A stretch of DNA of 64,000 nt from Bombyx mori. Lineage: Eukaryota; Arthropoda; Insecta; Lepidoptera; Bombycidae. Both the position numbers and the translations under genes were made by a program. Under the pieces are notes generated by a model. That model made no database searches. It was not told where the DNA came from and saw nothing but the letters and a program-made list of their open reading frames with translations. Where the stretch lies: the NCBI RefSeq assembly GCF_030269925.1, contig NC_085121.1, forward strand, positions 327,501-391,500, in the 5' to 3' direction. Positions 11,303 to 22,000 of this stretch are shown piece after piece. The first letter of the stretch is position 1. Each line of letters opens with the position of its first letter.

Positions 11303-13892
11303 TGCACGCGGTTGTGGCTATAGCCACCAATAGCAGATCAACAAACATTTACGATTTGATTATATTTTTAATATTTTTACAAGTTTTCAAGCCGATATTG
11401 CCTTATTGCTATGTAGCTTAAGCTAAGATCCGGTTTAACTTTTAACCCATACCTTTAGACAATAGTAGGGGAGCCCACGATGCTAAATGGAGACTTACTT
11501 GAGCGTCAAGATACCTATTGGGTTGTAAAGCTTAGATAATAAAAAGAAAAAAACTGTTATTTAATGTATACCTTTTGATCGGTCAGATTTTCTAAGAGGA
11601 TGTTAAGTGAACCTAAAAGCTCTCAAAAACCTGACGATTTGGATGTTACGCAAACTCGAGGCTATTATTAAAATGTGCAAAAAATTCGCCATTTTGAAAT
11701 ACTCAAGCGCATCAGATTAATATACATATTATTATATGGTTCATCTTTATGTCCTAGACGTGCTGTCTCTTAATCTCACGATAATTTGGACTAATTTGCT
11801 TAATATGACGATGAAATAAAACATCTTTATACCTAAATGAAAAGCTCCGGAATTGCATAAAAATAAAAAGGGTGTGTTTTTAAGAATACTTGTATTTATA
11901 ACATAAAAAAGGAATACGGACGCCGGAACGCAGTACGCGACTGCACGCATTAAACTTTAACGACGAATTTTTGTTACTTTGGCTGCTGGAAATCGTCAGA
12001 TTAAATAATATTTTTCGATAACCTTGAATTATTATATGACGTAACCCTCCCCTTTCTTTACGTCACTCAAATTGTCGGATTAATGAAATAGGTATACACT
12101 TATTAGCATATAATGTTCTCGGCCTATCTTAATCTGACGATCTGACTGATCGAGAATTTCTTATGATCAATTTTCTTTTACTAAGCTGATCCTTTATCCT
12201 TGACGGGCGGCTATATATATGGGGCTCATATTTGGTGGAGGTCCTTAACTGGGTACAAGGTACCGCCCTGTATCTGCCGCGCTTTAGTAAGTCCCGAAAT
12301 TACGCACGGAATCCCCTATTACAAGCGATTCGCGTGACTTACAGACGGCTCGCCTTGTTACCAGCTTCTAACATTCAATAGGTGAATTTGGGGAGGGGGG
12401 TTGTAATATTTATGATTAAGCAAAACATTACATACATTTTATAACCGAAGAACCGTGACGCTTAAAATAGTAAGAAATTTTATTGTTTATGTGGATAAGG
12501 GTATTAGAAATAGAATATAGGTGCTGATTTTGATGTTTAGTTACTAAGCAAAGTTTTGTGTTCATGTTTATGGGTGAACCTCAGATTTCAGGTTAGATTT
12601 GACGTGAGCACTACCAAAATGTTATTATTAAAAATGTGAAAATGTTTCCTTAAGTTTCAATTGGTTGTTGGTAACACATTTAATAAAAAACAGCAGTTTT
12701 TTATATAATCTATTTATTTTTACTACTTTTATTTTAACCTTGCACAAAAAATAAGTAAATTTTAATATTCCCTCTATTCAAAACCACATAAAAATAAGAA
12801 CCGATGTCCATTGAAAAAACTAAGAATTATTTCCGAAATGTGTTATAAACAGACATTAAATGTTTATTTCATTCATTATCATCGAAGCGACGATTCACAA
12901 AATAAAAACAATGTTAAAGAAGTAAAAAATAATATTTTTTATTATATACATATTATTATATGCATTTCAATTAACAGATGTGCGTCGGCTAAATATTATA
13001 CACATGAGTAATATTACTCCGACTACGTCGGTAAATTTAATAAACATTATTTTTGTTACTGAAACATAAACAAGTTGAATACGTATGATGCCATACGACT
13101 GTGCACAAAACAATCTTTATTCTTCGAAATAATAAACGTTTCATATTTTTTTTAAACATCTAAATGCGATATTAGTTGTTTAATATGTGTGTATACTAGC
13201 TGCTGTACACAACAAGATAAAAATAAATAAAATTAATTAAGTTCGAGATCAAAAACAAGACGAGCGCAGCTTTCAGCGTTGGACATCTAAAATTTAGCTT
13301 ACAAAATAGGCTGCCAGCGTTCGGCCCGTCAGTCTGCTCGTACACATTCAGCACAACCAGACATAACAGTCAACCCTCCAACACGAGCAACTGATATTAC
13401 TTTGCGGATTAAACCAATTATTTATCTAAAAATACTATTCATTTCAGTCCAACCCTAATCCGTACTAAGGTCCAGGGTCATTAATAAATAATGTTTCTGG
13501 TTTGTTTTTTTCTTGCAATTTTATTTTGACACATAAACATGGTTCTATTAAGTAACTTTAATTTTTTTATTATTAAATTATTTAATTACAATAACAACAT
13601 GTCTGTTCATTAATATATTATAAAGGTAAGTCTCTCCTATAGTTCTATAAAGATATTTTAACTATAACAGGATACACAGATTTCAGAACCTTCTGACCTG
13701 AAATAAAATAAAACAATGATAATATTACTGAAACATGAGGTGAGATGTATACTTGTAATATGCAAGTCGGTCCTGTGCCTGTTTTGCTGACTGGGCCCGC
13801 CCTGGAAGCCAACAGCTGCATGCCTGGACAACAGATACTTGGGTACCGCCATTAATGTTATTCCGGCTTAAACATAATACCATATTGACATC

Positions 13893-14262
13893 TGAAGTCG
13901 GCGTGGCCTAAAGGATAAGAAGTCGGGTGCATTCGTGTTGAGAGATGCACCGGTGTTGAATCTCAGGCGGGTACCAATTTTTCTAATGAAATACGTACTC
14001 AACAACTGTTCACGATTACTTCCACAGTGAAGGAATAACATCGAATAATAAAAATTAAACCCGCAAAATTATAATTTGCGTAATTACTGGTAGGACTTCT
14101 AGTAAGTCCACACAGGTAGGTACCACCGCCCCGCCTATTTCTGCCGTGAAGCAGTAATGCGTTTCGTTTTAAAGGGTGGTGCAGCAGTCACTATACTGAG
14201 ACCTTAGAACTTAATATCTCAAGGTGGGTGGCGCATTTACGTTGTAGATGTCTATGAGCTGA
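13893..14262 (+). repeat. tRNA-headed SINE, near full length
   Basis: Begins with a tRNA-like head, 'gtggcctaaaggataaga' (A-box-like) and 'ccggtgttgaatctc' (B-box-like). It continues through 'aatttttctaatgaaatacg', 'gtgaaggaataacatcg' and the common 3' body to 'gtagatgtctatgagct', where the tail is cut off. One of three copies here with a head (also 58451 and 59224). Confidence 0.85.
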
Positions 14263-15428
14263 ATTATTTTCTTGTACGATATTTTTCCAAACTATAAAAT
14301 TAAAATGGCTCTCCTGTAAACTAGCAAAAATGTCACTTAAACCTTATAGCCTTTCACCCTCAATATATTTGGACAATTTAATATTGCAACATGTTTACTG
14401 TACTTAGACATGTTTACTTCAATATTAGTTTCATCAAGCTGACTAATTAATTACTGACAGTCAAATAAAGCACACAACCATTTCATTAACATGCAGTACA
14501 ATTAAATCATTTCAAGATGGCAGTAATCCACAGACTCGAGAAACTGCTTAATAACAGATGGAAGAACCCCCCCCCTATAATATATATTCTAATAATATAT
14601 CTTACCCTACAAACAAGCATTTGTTACAGTAAACCTGCTCACAACCAGCGCAGGTGTGGAGACATGAATCACATAGTACAAATTCACAATATGCACACTT
14701 GGTCTCTGATGTAACACCGCAATGACAGTTTTTTCTTATTGATTGGGTCTCTATCTGCAATGAGATATATATATTCTTAAATTATTTAATGAGTTGAAAC
14801 TATTTTGGGACTTTATTTTTATTGATGTTGCGGTCAAGTATTTTATTTGTGATTATCTTTGATGTCACAATTCCCAAGTATAACCAGGATTTTATTGATT
14901 GGGACTAGGAGGCTATATCAGTAAAGGTTAAATATGTTGCTTTAAAGTGGGGGTTGAACTTTACGATTTCACTGCATTTTATCATTTGCTTAAAGCATTA
15001 GTTTCAAGAGAGGGATGTAGGCGATTCATGTTGAGGTTGCCAGTAGCTTACACAATGTACATAATGGATTACAAGATCAGTCTGGAAATATGGGTAATTA
15101 ATATGATACTTATCTGTAATAAAAGAATATGGGCAAGTATGCACTGAGTCAACACTCAAATCTTTACTTTTTAGACCCTGTTCTTTCATATAGGTAGGTT
15201 CATACAAAGGCATGAATTGTTTACAAAAAAACAAAAAGCAATTTGAAATAACATTAATAAATGATGTTGAGTGAGATTCCCAGTCCATAATAATGTTAAT
15301 TACTGGTTAAACCCTTTCGCTACAGCAGTGTGAACTGTCGGAGTGACACTGCTGAACAGGCTACCATACCCCCGGTAGCAGTACTGTATGGAGCACTCCT
15401 CCAGAAAGTGTGCATCTTGTGCTTAGCT

Positions 15429-15466
15429 AAATTCTGTGTGTAATTAGGTAATTACACACAGAATTT
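15429..15466. repeat. Perfect 18-bp inverted repeat, 2-nt loop
   Basis: AAATTCTGTGTGTAATTA and its exact reverse complement are separated only by GG. It lies in intergenic DNA within an otherwise unclassified segment. No flanking gene, so it is not an obvious terminator. It may be the core of a small foldback element. Confidence 0.8.
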
Positions 15467-15685
15467 ACATTACCTAATTATACTAAGATTTTTTGTTACA
15501 TTGTAATTTTGTACAATATAAACACTTTCATTTTCAAATAGAATACAGAAGAAACTTGTTTTATATACAAACAACAACAAAAAAATATATATATTTTCAA
15601 ATATTTGTGTTTGTATAACTTTGTGTTAAAAATATACAGTTAAATAACAGTTAAATATTAGCCACTATCAGCTTGAAGGAGACTA

Positions 15686-15883
15686 TTTTTTTTTTTTTCC
15701 ACAGGAGAAAATCGCCGGATCCCCACCCGCGCGGCAGGTGGGGTATGTGGGAGTTGAACCTCACTAAAAACTCCTGCCGCTCACAACCGGCGCCCTACCT
15801 CGGACCGGGCCGGAGCCCAGTCGGGGCTATTGAAACGGCGGGACAGGGTTGACGCAGAGCACATTACATCCATCCCACCGTAA
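15686..15883 (-). mobile_element. 5'-truncated retro-insertion with 16-bp target duplication
   Basis: 198 bp bounded by perfect copies of AGCTTGAAGGAGACTA at 15670-15685 and 15884-15899. The left border is a T-run, which is a poly(A) tail on the minus strand. The body is much GC-richer than its surroundings (ccgcgcggcaggtgggg and similar). This is the signature of target-primed insertion of the 3' end of a LINE. The LINE family is not identified. Confidence 0.82.
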
Positions 15884-16093
15884 AGCTTGAAGGAGACTAG
15901 AGTGATTCTTGCCCAGATTGCTTAAAAAATAATTGCAAACAAACTAGAACATGAGATAAGTGTGATTGATGTGCAATGTGAGTGAAAATAGAAACATCGT
16001 AAGGCTCATGGTCAAATGGTATCACGCTGACAACGATATAGCCTACTCCCATACACACAGGTCATCACGCAAATGTCCATAGGTGCAAATGGG

Positions 16094-16504
16094 TTAATAT
16101 TGTATAAAACACATAAGATAATATAAAGTTTTACAGAAAGACTTTAAGTTATGTAGCATAGTTACCAGACAACCAGAATGTAGTAGATTGCCATCTTTGC
16201 CGATAAATAATTGTTTTTTTTTGTCTTTTCTCACTTTACTATCCTGCAAGTTGTTGTTGGTTTCAGTAGTTGTACCCTTTTTGGCGCCATTAAATAACAT
16301 TTGTAGGGTTTTTTCTGAAAATGAGAATATTAACTTAGATCGCGTGTACCAGTTAGAAATTAAATAGTTAAGGGTTTTTTTACCATAAACTTTCTTCAGT
16401 CGTTTTTCATTGTCTGTGCTGTGTTTATCGTACTTTTTTAAACTAACATGAATTTTACTTTGCGGAAGAAAATCATCGATAAAAGGGTTCGTTCGTTTTG
16501 TCAT
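16094..16504 (-). CDS. Unrecognised 136-residue ORF
   Basis: Single open frame on the minus strand beginning MTKRTNPFIDDFLPQSKIH. It is Lys/Asn/Thr-rich, with KKYDK and RKDKKKQ basic patches, no signal peptide and no clear membrane segment. The composition looks more protein-like than most chance ORFs here, and no SINE or transposon covers it. It lies between cytochrome b5 and Sec16, about 2.4 kb upstream of the Sec16 start and on the opposite strand. I do not recognise the family. It could be a small nuclear protein or a chance ORF. Confidence 0.4.
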   Translation of the reverse strand: MTKRTNPFIDDFLPQSKIHVSLKKYDKHSTDNEKRLKKVYGKKTLNYLISNWYTRSKLIFSFSEKTLQMLFNGAKKGTTTETNNNLQDSKVRKDKKKQLFIGKDGNLLHSGCLVTMLHNLKSFCKTLYYLMCFIQY

Positions 16505-16799
16505 GTTGACGAAATTATTTATAGTTGATAGCTTGACATGTTAAGATCACTAGATACACTCATAACTTTTTATTCAAATAACTCTGCATAATAGACTTGA
16601 TGTGTATGATACCGTATTGTAGCGATGAATGTACGTTTTTATTAATCTTATTGCAATAACTGTGCAATAACTGCATAACAGGTAACAATCAATCATCAAA
16701 TAAAAACAGGACCAAATATATTAAGTGTATAATCTATGAACAGGACATAGATTTTGATGTTTGCTTGAATTAATTGAATATTTTAACATTTTGTAATAA

Positions 16800-17420
16800 C
16801 AGAGTTTTTGGCCCGGTTATAAGACCTTTAAGCCAAGTCTGCGTTTGCTTTAATTCTGTTTTGTAAAAATGATATGAGGCGAAATGAGGAGAAGTTGATT
16901 AATTTGAGACTTTAAGTACCTAATTAAGATGAAATTAAATGAAACAATGGTGGTGGTTATTTATTGAGAATTTTACAGTGGACTTTTTTTTATTGCTTAG
17001 ATGGGTGGACGAGCTCACAGCCCACCTGGTGTTAAGTGGTTACTGTAGCCCATAGACATGTAAAACGTAAATGCGCCACCCACCTTCAGATATAAGTTCT
17101 AAGGTCTCAAGTATAGTTACTTTTTGGCCGCATTTAGGTATGAGCTTTCACAGATGTTCAACAGTTAATAAAGGTGTTGCTAACACTGGCCCTAGCAAGA
17201 GCAGCTCTTCAGCTCTTCGTAGAATCTCCCACCGGATCAGAAACTCGACCTACTGAGAAGATCCGGCGAGAAACTCAGTGGACAAAGTATTTTGAATTTT
17301 TTCTTTTTTGTACCATTATTATATAATACATTCAAGCTTCAAGAACACTAAATTAATGAATTAAGCAATTCACACTACTTCACTTGCCGCGTTTCCGCCA
17401 AAGAGTCCTTCGACTTTTTA
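16800..17420. repeat. Unclassified repeat interrupted by SINEs
   Basis: The flanks ('gacctttaagccaagtc', 'acaatggtggtggt', then 'acttcacttgccgcgtttccgccaaa') match the segment at about 54470-54830 ('gacctttaagtcatgtc', 'aaaatggtggtcat', 'cttcactcctcgcgttcccgccaaa'). Here the middle is replaced by a SINE tail (16985-17118, minus) and a Bm1 copy (about 17165-17290, minus). A shorter 'cccgccaaaaagtc' match occurs near 58030. Confidence 0.55.
17165..17290 (-). repeat. Bm1 SINE (partial)
   Basis: Reverse copy of the Bm1 body: 'ccctagcaagagcagctc' followed by 'ccaccggatcag' and 'gatccggcgagaaactcag'. Known Bombyx SINE, recognised from memory. It is joined directly to the 3' part of the other SINE family. 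Confidence 0.8.
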
Positions 17421-18319
17421 ATCCACAATGTCTAAGGTCTGATTAATTAAAAGTTGTTAAAAAAAACTACTCACGTCAACCAAACATTTAGGAGGCTATT
17501 TAATCCCTGGCTCGATGACGCAGTTCCAATGGGTACTGTTTGAAGCGTGCTTGGTCAGCGCTTGTACCAACTGGAAAGTGGACCACTTTACCAAAAAGAA
17601 AAATATCTGTCCTAACGCATTCGTCTCACCAAACAACCGAAGGATCACTTACATAAAATGAAGGCGATAAGTCCAAAAACTATAGCTTAGAATGAGGCCG
17701 AGGTACTAAAATTTTTCCTATATTTGTCGTATCCCTTTAGTCATGGTCGCCATTATTGCTGTGGGCAGAGGCTATGCGCCTCACAAGCAATCGCCACTTT
17801 TCCTCTATTTTACCTATTTATTTATTTTATTTTTTATTTTCCCTCTATTTTAATTGGTTCAATTGCAGGATGTATCGAACTACGACGCGCGCAGCAATCA
17901 TCTCTTGGTCATCATCCTATGACACACACTCGATTCCTAGTCTTCTAATCCTGCCAAAGGCCTCTCCAGGTAGAATAACCATTTACTTCAGGATTTGAAC
18001 CTTACCACGCTCATTACATTAGATACAGATCAAATGTCTTCGTTGGAAAACATATGCATCTTTCTTCAATCTACTTTATGTTTAACTATCTTCTCAAATC
18101 ACTCTGAGCGAGCTGCATCCCAGATCCAGATAACGGAGCAACGAATACCTAGCCACTATTGCTCCAAACATATCATTCTGGATCTTCGACCAATAATAGT
18201 ACTATTATTGATCGAAGTTCTGGATTCCTTCTTGGTGCTTTTAGGAATTTCAAGCAACGGTTACCATTTTCAGAAATCAACGTGCAACTTGACCCAGAAA
18301 TACAACAAACAATGTTTTC

Positions 18320-18500
18320 TGCCAGGTCTTCTGAGTAGGTCGTGATTCTATCCAGTGGTAAATTTGCGAAGCGCTGCTTTTGTATGGGCAGATTTTAGCC
18401 AATTCATGCAGGCTGAGCCCCGTGAGCTCGCTCACCAAACAAGGCGAAGCCAGAATAGTCTCTCGAAACTACTGCTATCTGCAGCTGGGCAAAATATATC
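18320..18500 (+). repeat. Diverged Bm1-like SINE
   Basis: Old copy with recognisable 'ggtcgtgattc', 'ttgcgaagcgctgct', 'caggctgagccccgtgagctcgct' and 'atagtctctcgaaac' blocks. It lies about 400 bp upstream of the Sec16 start, in the region where the promoter or 5'UTR would be expected. Nothing resembling a TATA box stands out there. Confidence 0.6.
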
Positions 18501-18912
18501 CGTCTGACTTGCCCTAAGCCCTGTTGACATTTATTGATGTGGCATAGGTATCCTTTCAAGAATGCATGACAGTAATAATGACAATCCATGACATTCATGA
18601 TTATAATTTCGTAAGAATGGCTACACTGCCAACAGGGCACCTTCGATCGATGGGCTGCTGTCAACAAATTATGTGAAAAATATTCCCAAAATAAATCGTT
18701 TAGAGAAACGACGGTAACTTTCCTTGTATTTCCTTAACAACATCCTGATTAATGCGATTGAAAGTGCCAGTTAAATCCGATCATATATCGAAAACTGATA
18801 GTGAAAGTTCTGTTGTGTTGGTTTCGGTTTGTTGATAGTGACGGGGCTGGTTTCTAAAACATATGTCCGTGGCTTCCTAGCGAATGTTACGTAAGGCGTG
18901 ATAGTGCGCGGT

Positions 18913-19008
18913 ATGTCGTGGATGAAGCAGCGACAGGGCGCGCCTGTCCCGCCGCCCGCCTCTGACCAGCACCAGTATGTGCCTCACGGGCAAGCGAGCA
19001 GCGCACAG
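18913..19008 (+). CDS. Sec16: Sec16 exon 1 (start codon)
   Basis: ATG at 18913 opens MSWMKQRQGAPVPPPASDQH and runs 32 codons to a donor at 19009, phase 0. I chose this start because it joins in frame to the acceptor at 20769, whereas starting at the Met at 20791 would ignore a good splice site and lose these Pro/Gln-rich residues. The 1.76-kb intron that follows holds no repeat or ORF that I recognise. Confidence 0.8.
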
Positions 19009-22000
19009 GTTAGTTCCGTTGTAAACAATGACGTGGAAACGCATAACATCTCACTCACTCGCTCGTAGAACTGTGAAAGATCTTAATACCATATCTAGGT
19101 TTATGAAACGAAATTAGAATTATTGATAAATATGTTGATTTTTGGCTTTACTTAAAAAATTAATTTTCTATGTTTAACGACCACCACTTTCTATTAAATA
19201 CTATATGAATACAGCGTATACTTGAACATATGGCTTCACTGCCTATGAACTTGTAACATATTATTATTATGTATCATGATATAATTATAGTACTGTTAGT
19301 TGGTAAAAAATCTAGCAGATTGTAATCTGGTCTTAAATTGTGAACACCCAGAATAATTTGCAATTTTATAACAATTATACTTCCCTATGTTTTAAACTTA
19401 TAATGTTTATCTGTGATTGGTTAAATAAGCTGTATAATTTTCCATCATTCCTTGCTGTGATCTTGTGAGTAAAAGAAAAAATTAAATACTTAATGGTGCT
19501 GAATAAGGGTTGGATTGGTGATTAGTTAAAATTGACCTCAGAGCTACAAAAGCTATAAAAAATGTAAGTTAGAATGTGTAATTGGGTAGAAGTAAGGAGT
19601 ACCGTCTGTATTTTAAAAAGCGTTCAGTAAAAGGAAGGCCATCACACTATGGCTATGTTCCAATATGCACTGATAGCACTGTAAGGTGTCAATTTAGTAA
19701 TGTATACTTATTAGTAATATTGTTTTTCAAGCAATTTAATGTATACGAACATTACTGAAATGAGGTTATGCAGGCAAAAGCGATCACTTGATCACTGAGA
19801 GCACCTTACTTCTAAAACACCTGCAGTGCTTACAGTAGAAAAATGGCAATGATTTATGATGTCAATTATTTCCCTAAGATACTGCGACTGTATATTGTCA
19901 GTTCTTAAGGACTTATTCAATTAATTGAATGAATTTCTACCCAGTAAGAACACTGAATAGTGCTCGCAGTGTATATCGGAACATAGTATTTACTGAAATC
20001 CAGCACACTTCACTCTGTTCAAAACTGATATATTCATACCATTTCCACTTCCTACATTCTATTGCTGTTTTGGTGAGTCTTCGAACAATAACTTGCTGTT
20101 TACAGATAGATACTTTATCATTTTGTCCTCTATACAAGATGGTACTCCTTAGTTCTATCCTAGTTACTACTACTCCTTAGTTCTATCTATTATTTTTAGT
20201 AAAAAAACTTATTATCATTAGCAAAAAATAAACAAAAAGGTAATGCTACCTAATACCTGTAATTCAAAAGGTCACCCTTTCCTACAACTTTAGATGTAAT
20301 AGATGTAGTAAGCATAGAAATGTAACAATAAGTAACACATACCTACTAAAAATATTGTGTGAATTATTTATGGTAAGAACATTGAAATTCATTATTTTCA
20401 ACTTAGATGTCATGTAACATGCTTATAGAATATCAAAGTAATCTCTACCACTAGTTAAAAAATAAGCTTAAAACTCACATATTTATTGCGTTGTAGTTTA
20501 TACTGGATATTTTATAATATAATTAATGTGAGTTTTAAATGTATAAAAATGATATAAAAACCAAATATAAAACAATTTACTGCACCATTGCCAGAGCAAA
20601 ACTTGAATGTCCCATCACACAAAATATGTCCTTAATTTTGAAGTTAAGCAAGATGACAAGGTGACATTAATGCTTAATGTATTTGCTGGTTAAGCGATTT
20701 TAGCTTGACAGCAGTAGCCTTAGCTCATGTAAGCTTTGCTTTATATTCAAGAGTTTAATTTGTTTACAGACCCATGGAAATCAGCAGAATATGTATCAAG
20801 GATATCAAAATCCACCTGGAAATCCACAGCAACAGTACTGGCCTGGGCAGCAACAGCCACTGCCACAACAGCAGCAGCAATACAACCAGTATGCTCAGGT
20901 GTACCAGCAGGACTATCAGACCAACGCCAACCAGTTTTACCCTCCGCAAAACCAATACAATCAGAACTACAATCAATTCAACTCACAGCAGGGCTACCAG
21001 CAAAATTACTATCCTGACCACCAAGTACAACCACAGAGCTACCCTCAGAAAAATACTGATGGATGGGAGGATAATTGGGATTGGGGGTGGGATGAGGCTT
21101 CAAAGCAAGCTCAAAAGCAAAATGTGACAGCTCAACAGAATCTAGCACAACAACAACAACAACAACAACAACAGCCACCACCACCTACCTTCCATAATGC
21201 TAATGTGATTGAGGAAAGTTTTGCAACAAACGATACTTGGAACTGGACAGTTGAAGAAAAAAAAGAAGCACAAGAAAAAAAAGATGCCCAACAGCGTGCG
21301 GCTAGAGTAGATAACCAAAATTTTCATCCATCCACAGCACATGTACCAGAGCACAATGTAGCTCTCAAACTTTTAGGGGACAGTAGTGCGCCTGATGTAG
21401 AATTTGGTGATGAAGTAATAAGACTTAGTGATAAAGATACAGTAAAAGAAAGATTACCAAATCTAGAATTAGGCAAAAGATTCAAATTAGATAATTTAAC
21501 TCCTCAATGGTCAATAGAGTCACAAATGTCCCAAGATTCTAGTGACGGACCTCATACTCATTCTGAGGGAACATTTAGGAGTGAAAATCAATCTAGAAGT
21601 TCAAATAAAAGTAGCCCGGGCCTAACCACAGAAAACTCTAACTTTAATTACTCATTCTCCGGGATTGAGGGACATCCTCCGTGGTCTATATCTGGTGAAC
21701 CGACTCCACCAGATAGTACCCAAAGTAATAGTAGAAAAGGAAGTGAAGATCGAATTGTAAAGTCTATGCAAGAAATGAGTCTAGGTAATCATGAAAATCC
21801 TGGTGTTGACCAAAAGACCCATGCTACATATGATAATTTTCCAGTTCTGCAACCTCCTGCTACAGTTTTGCCTGCAGAGTCGAATTCGGCACATCAGCAT
21901 ACACAGTCTGAAGCGATGCCACCCCCTCCTCCTGTTTCAACTAATTTACCTCCTCAGCCTACACTTATGAATTTCCCCCCTCCTTTAGCATCTACCAATT

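Larger units (their letters stand above)
9597..12400. other. 3' flank of cytochrome b5 (probable long 3'UTR, then intergenic)
   Basis: After the TAG at 9594-9596 the DNA is AT-rich with several AATAAA-like hexamers, for example near 9766 and 10725. I cannot choose the real poly(A) site. A GC-richer patch at about 10290-10440 gives no convincing exon. MITE copies 3 and 4 lie at 10797 and 11166. Confidence 0.5.
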
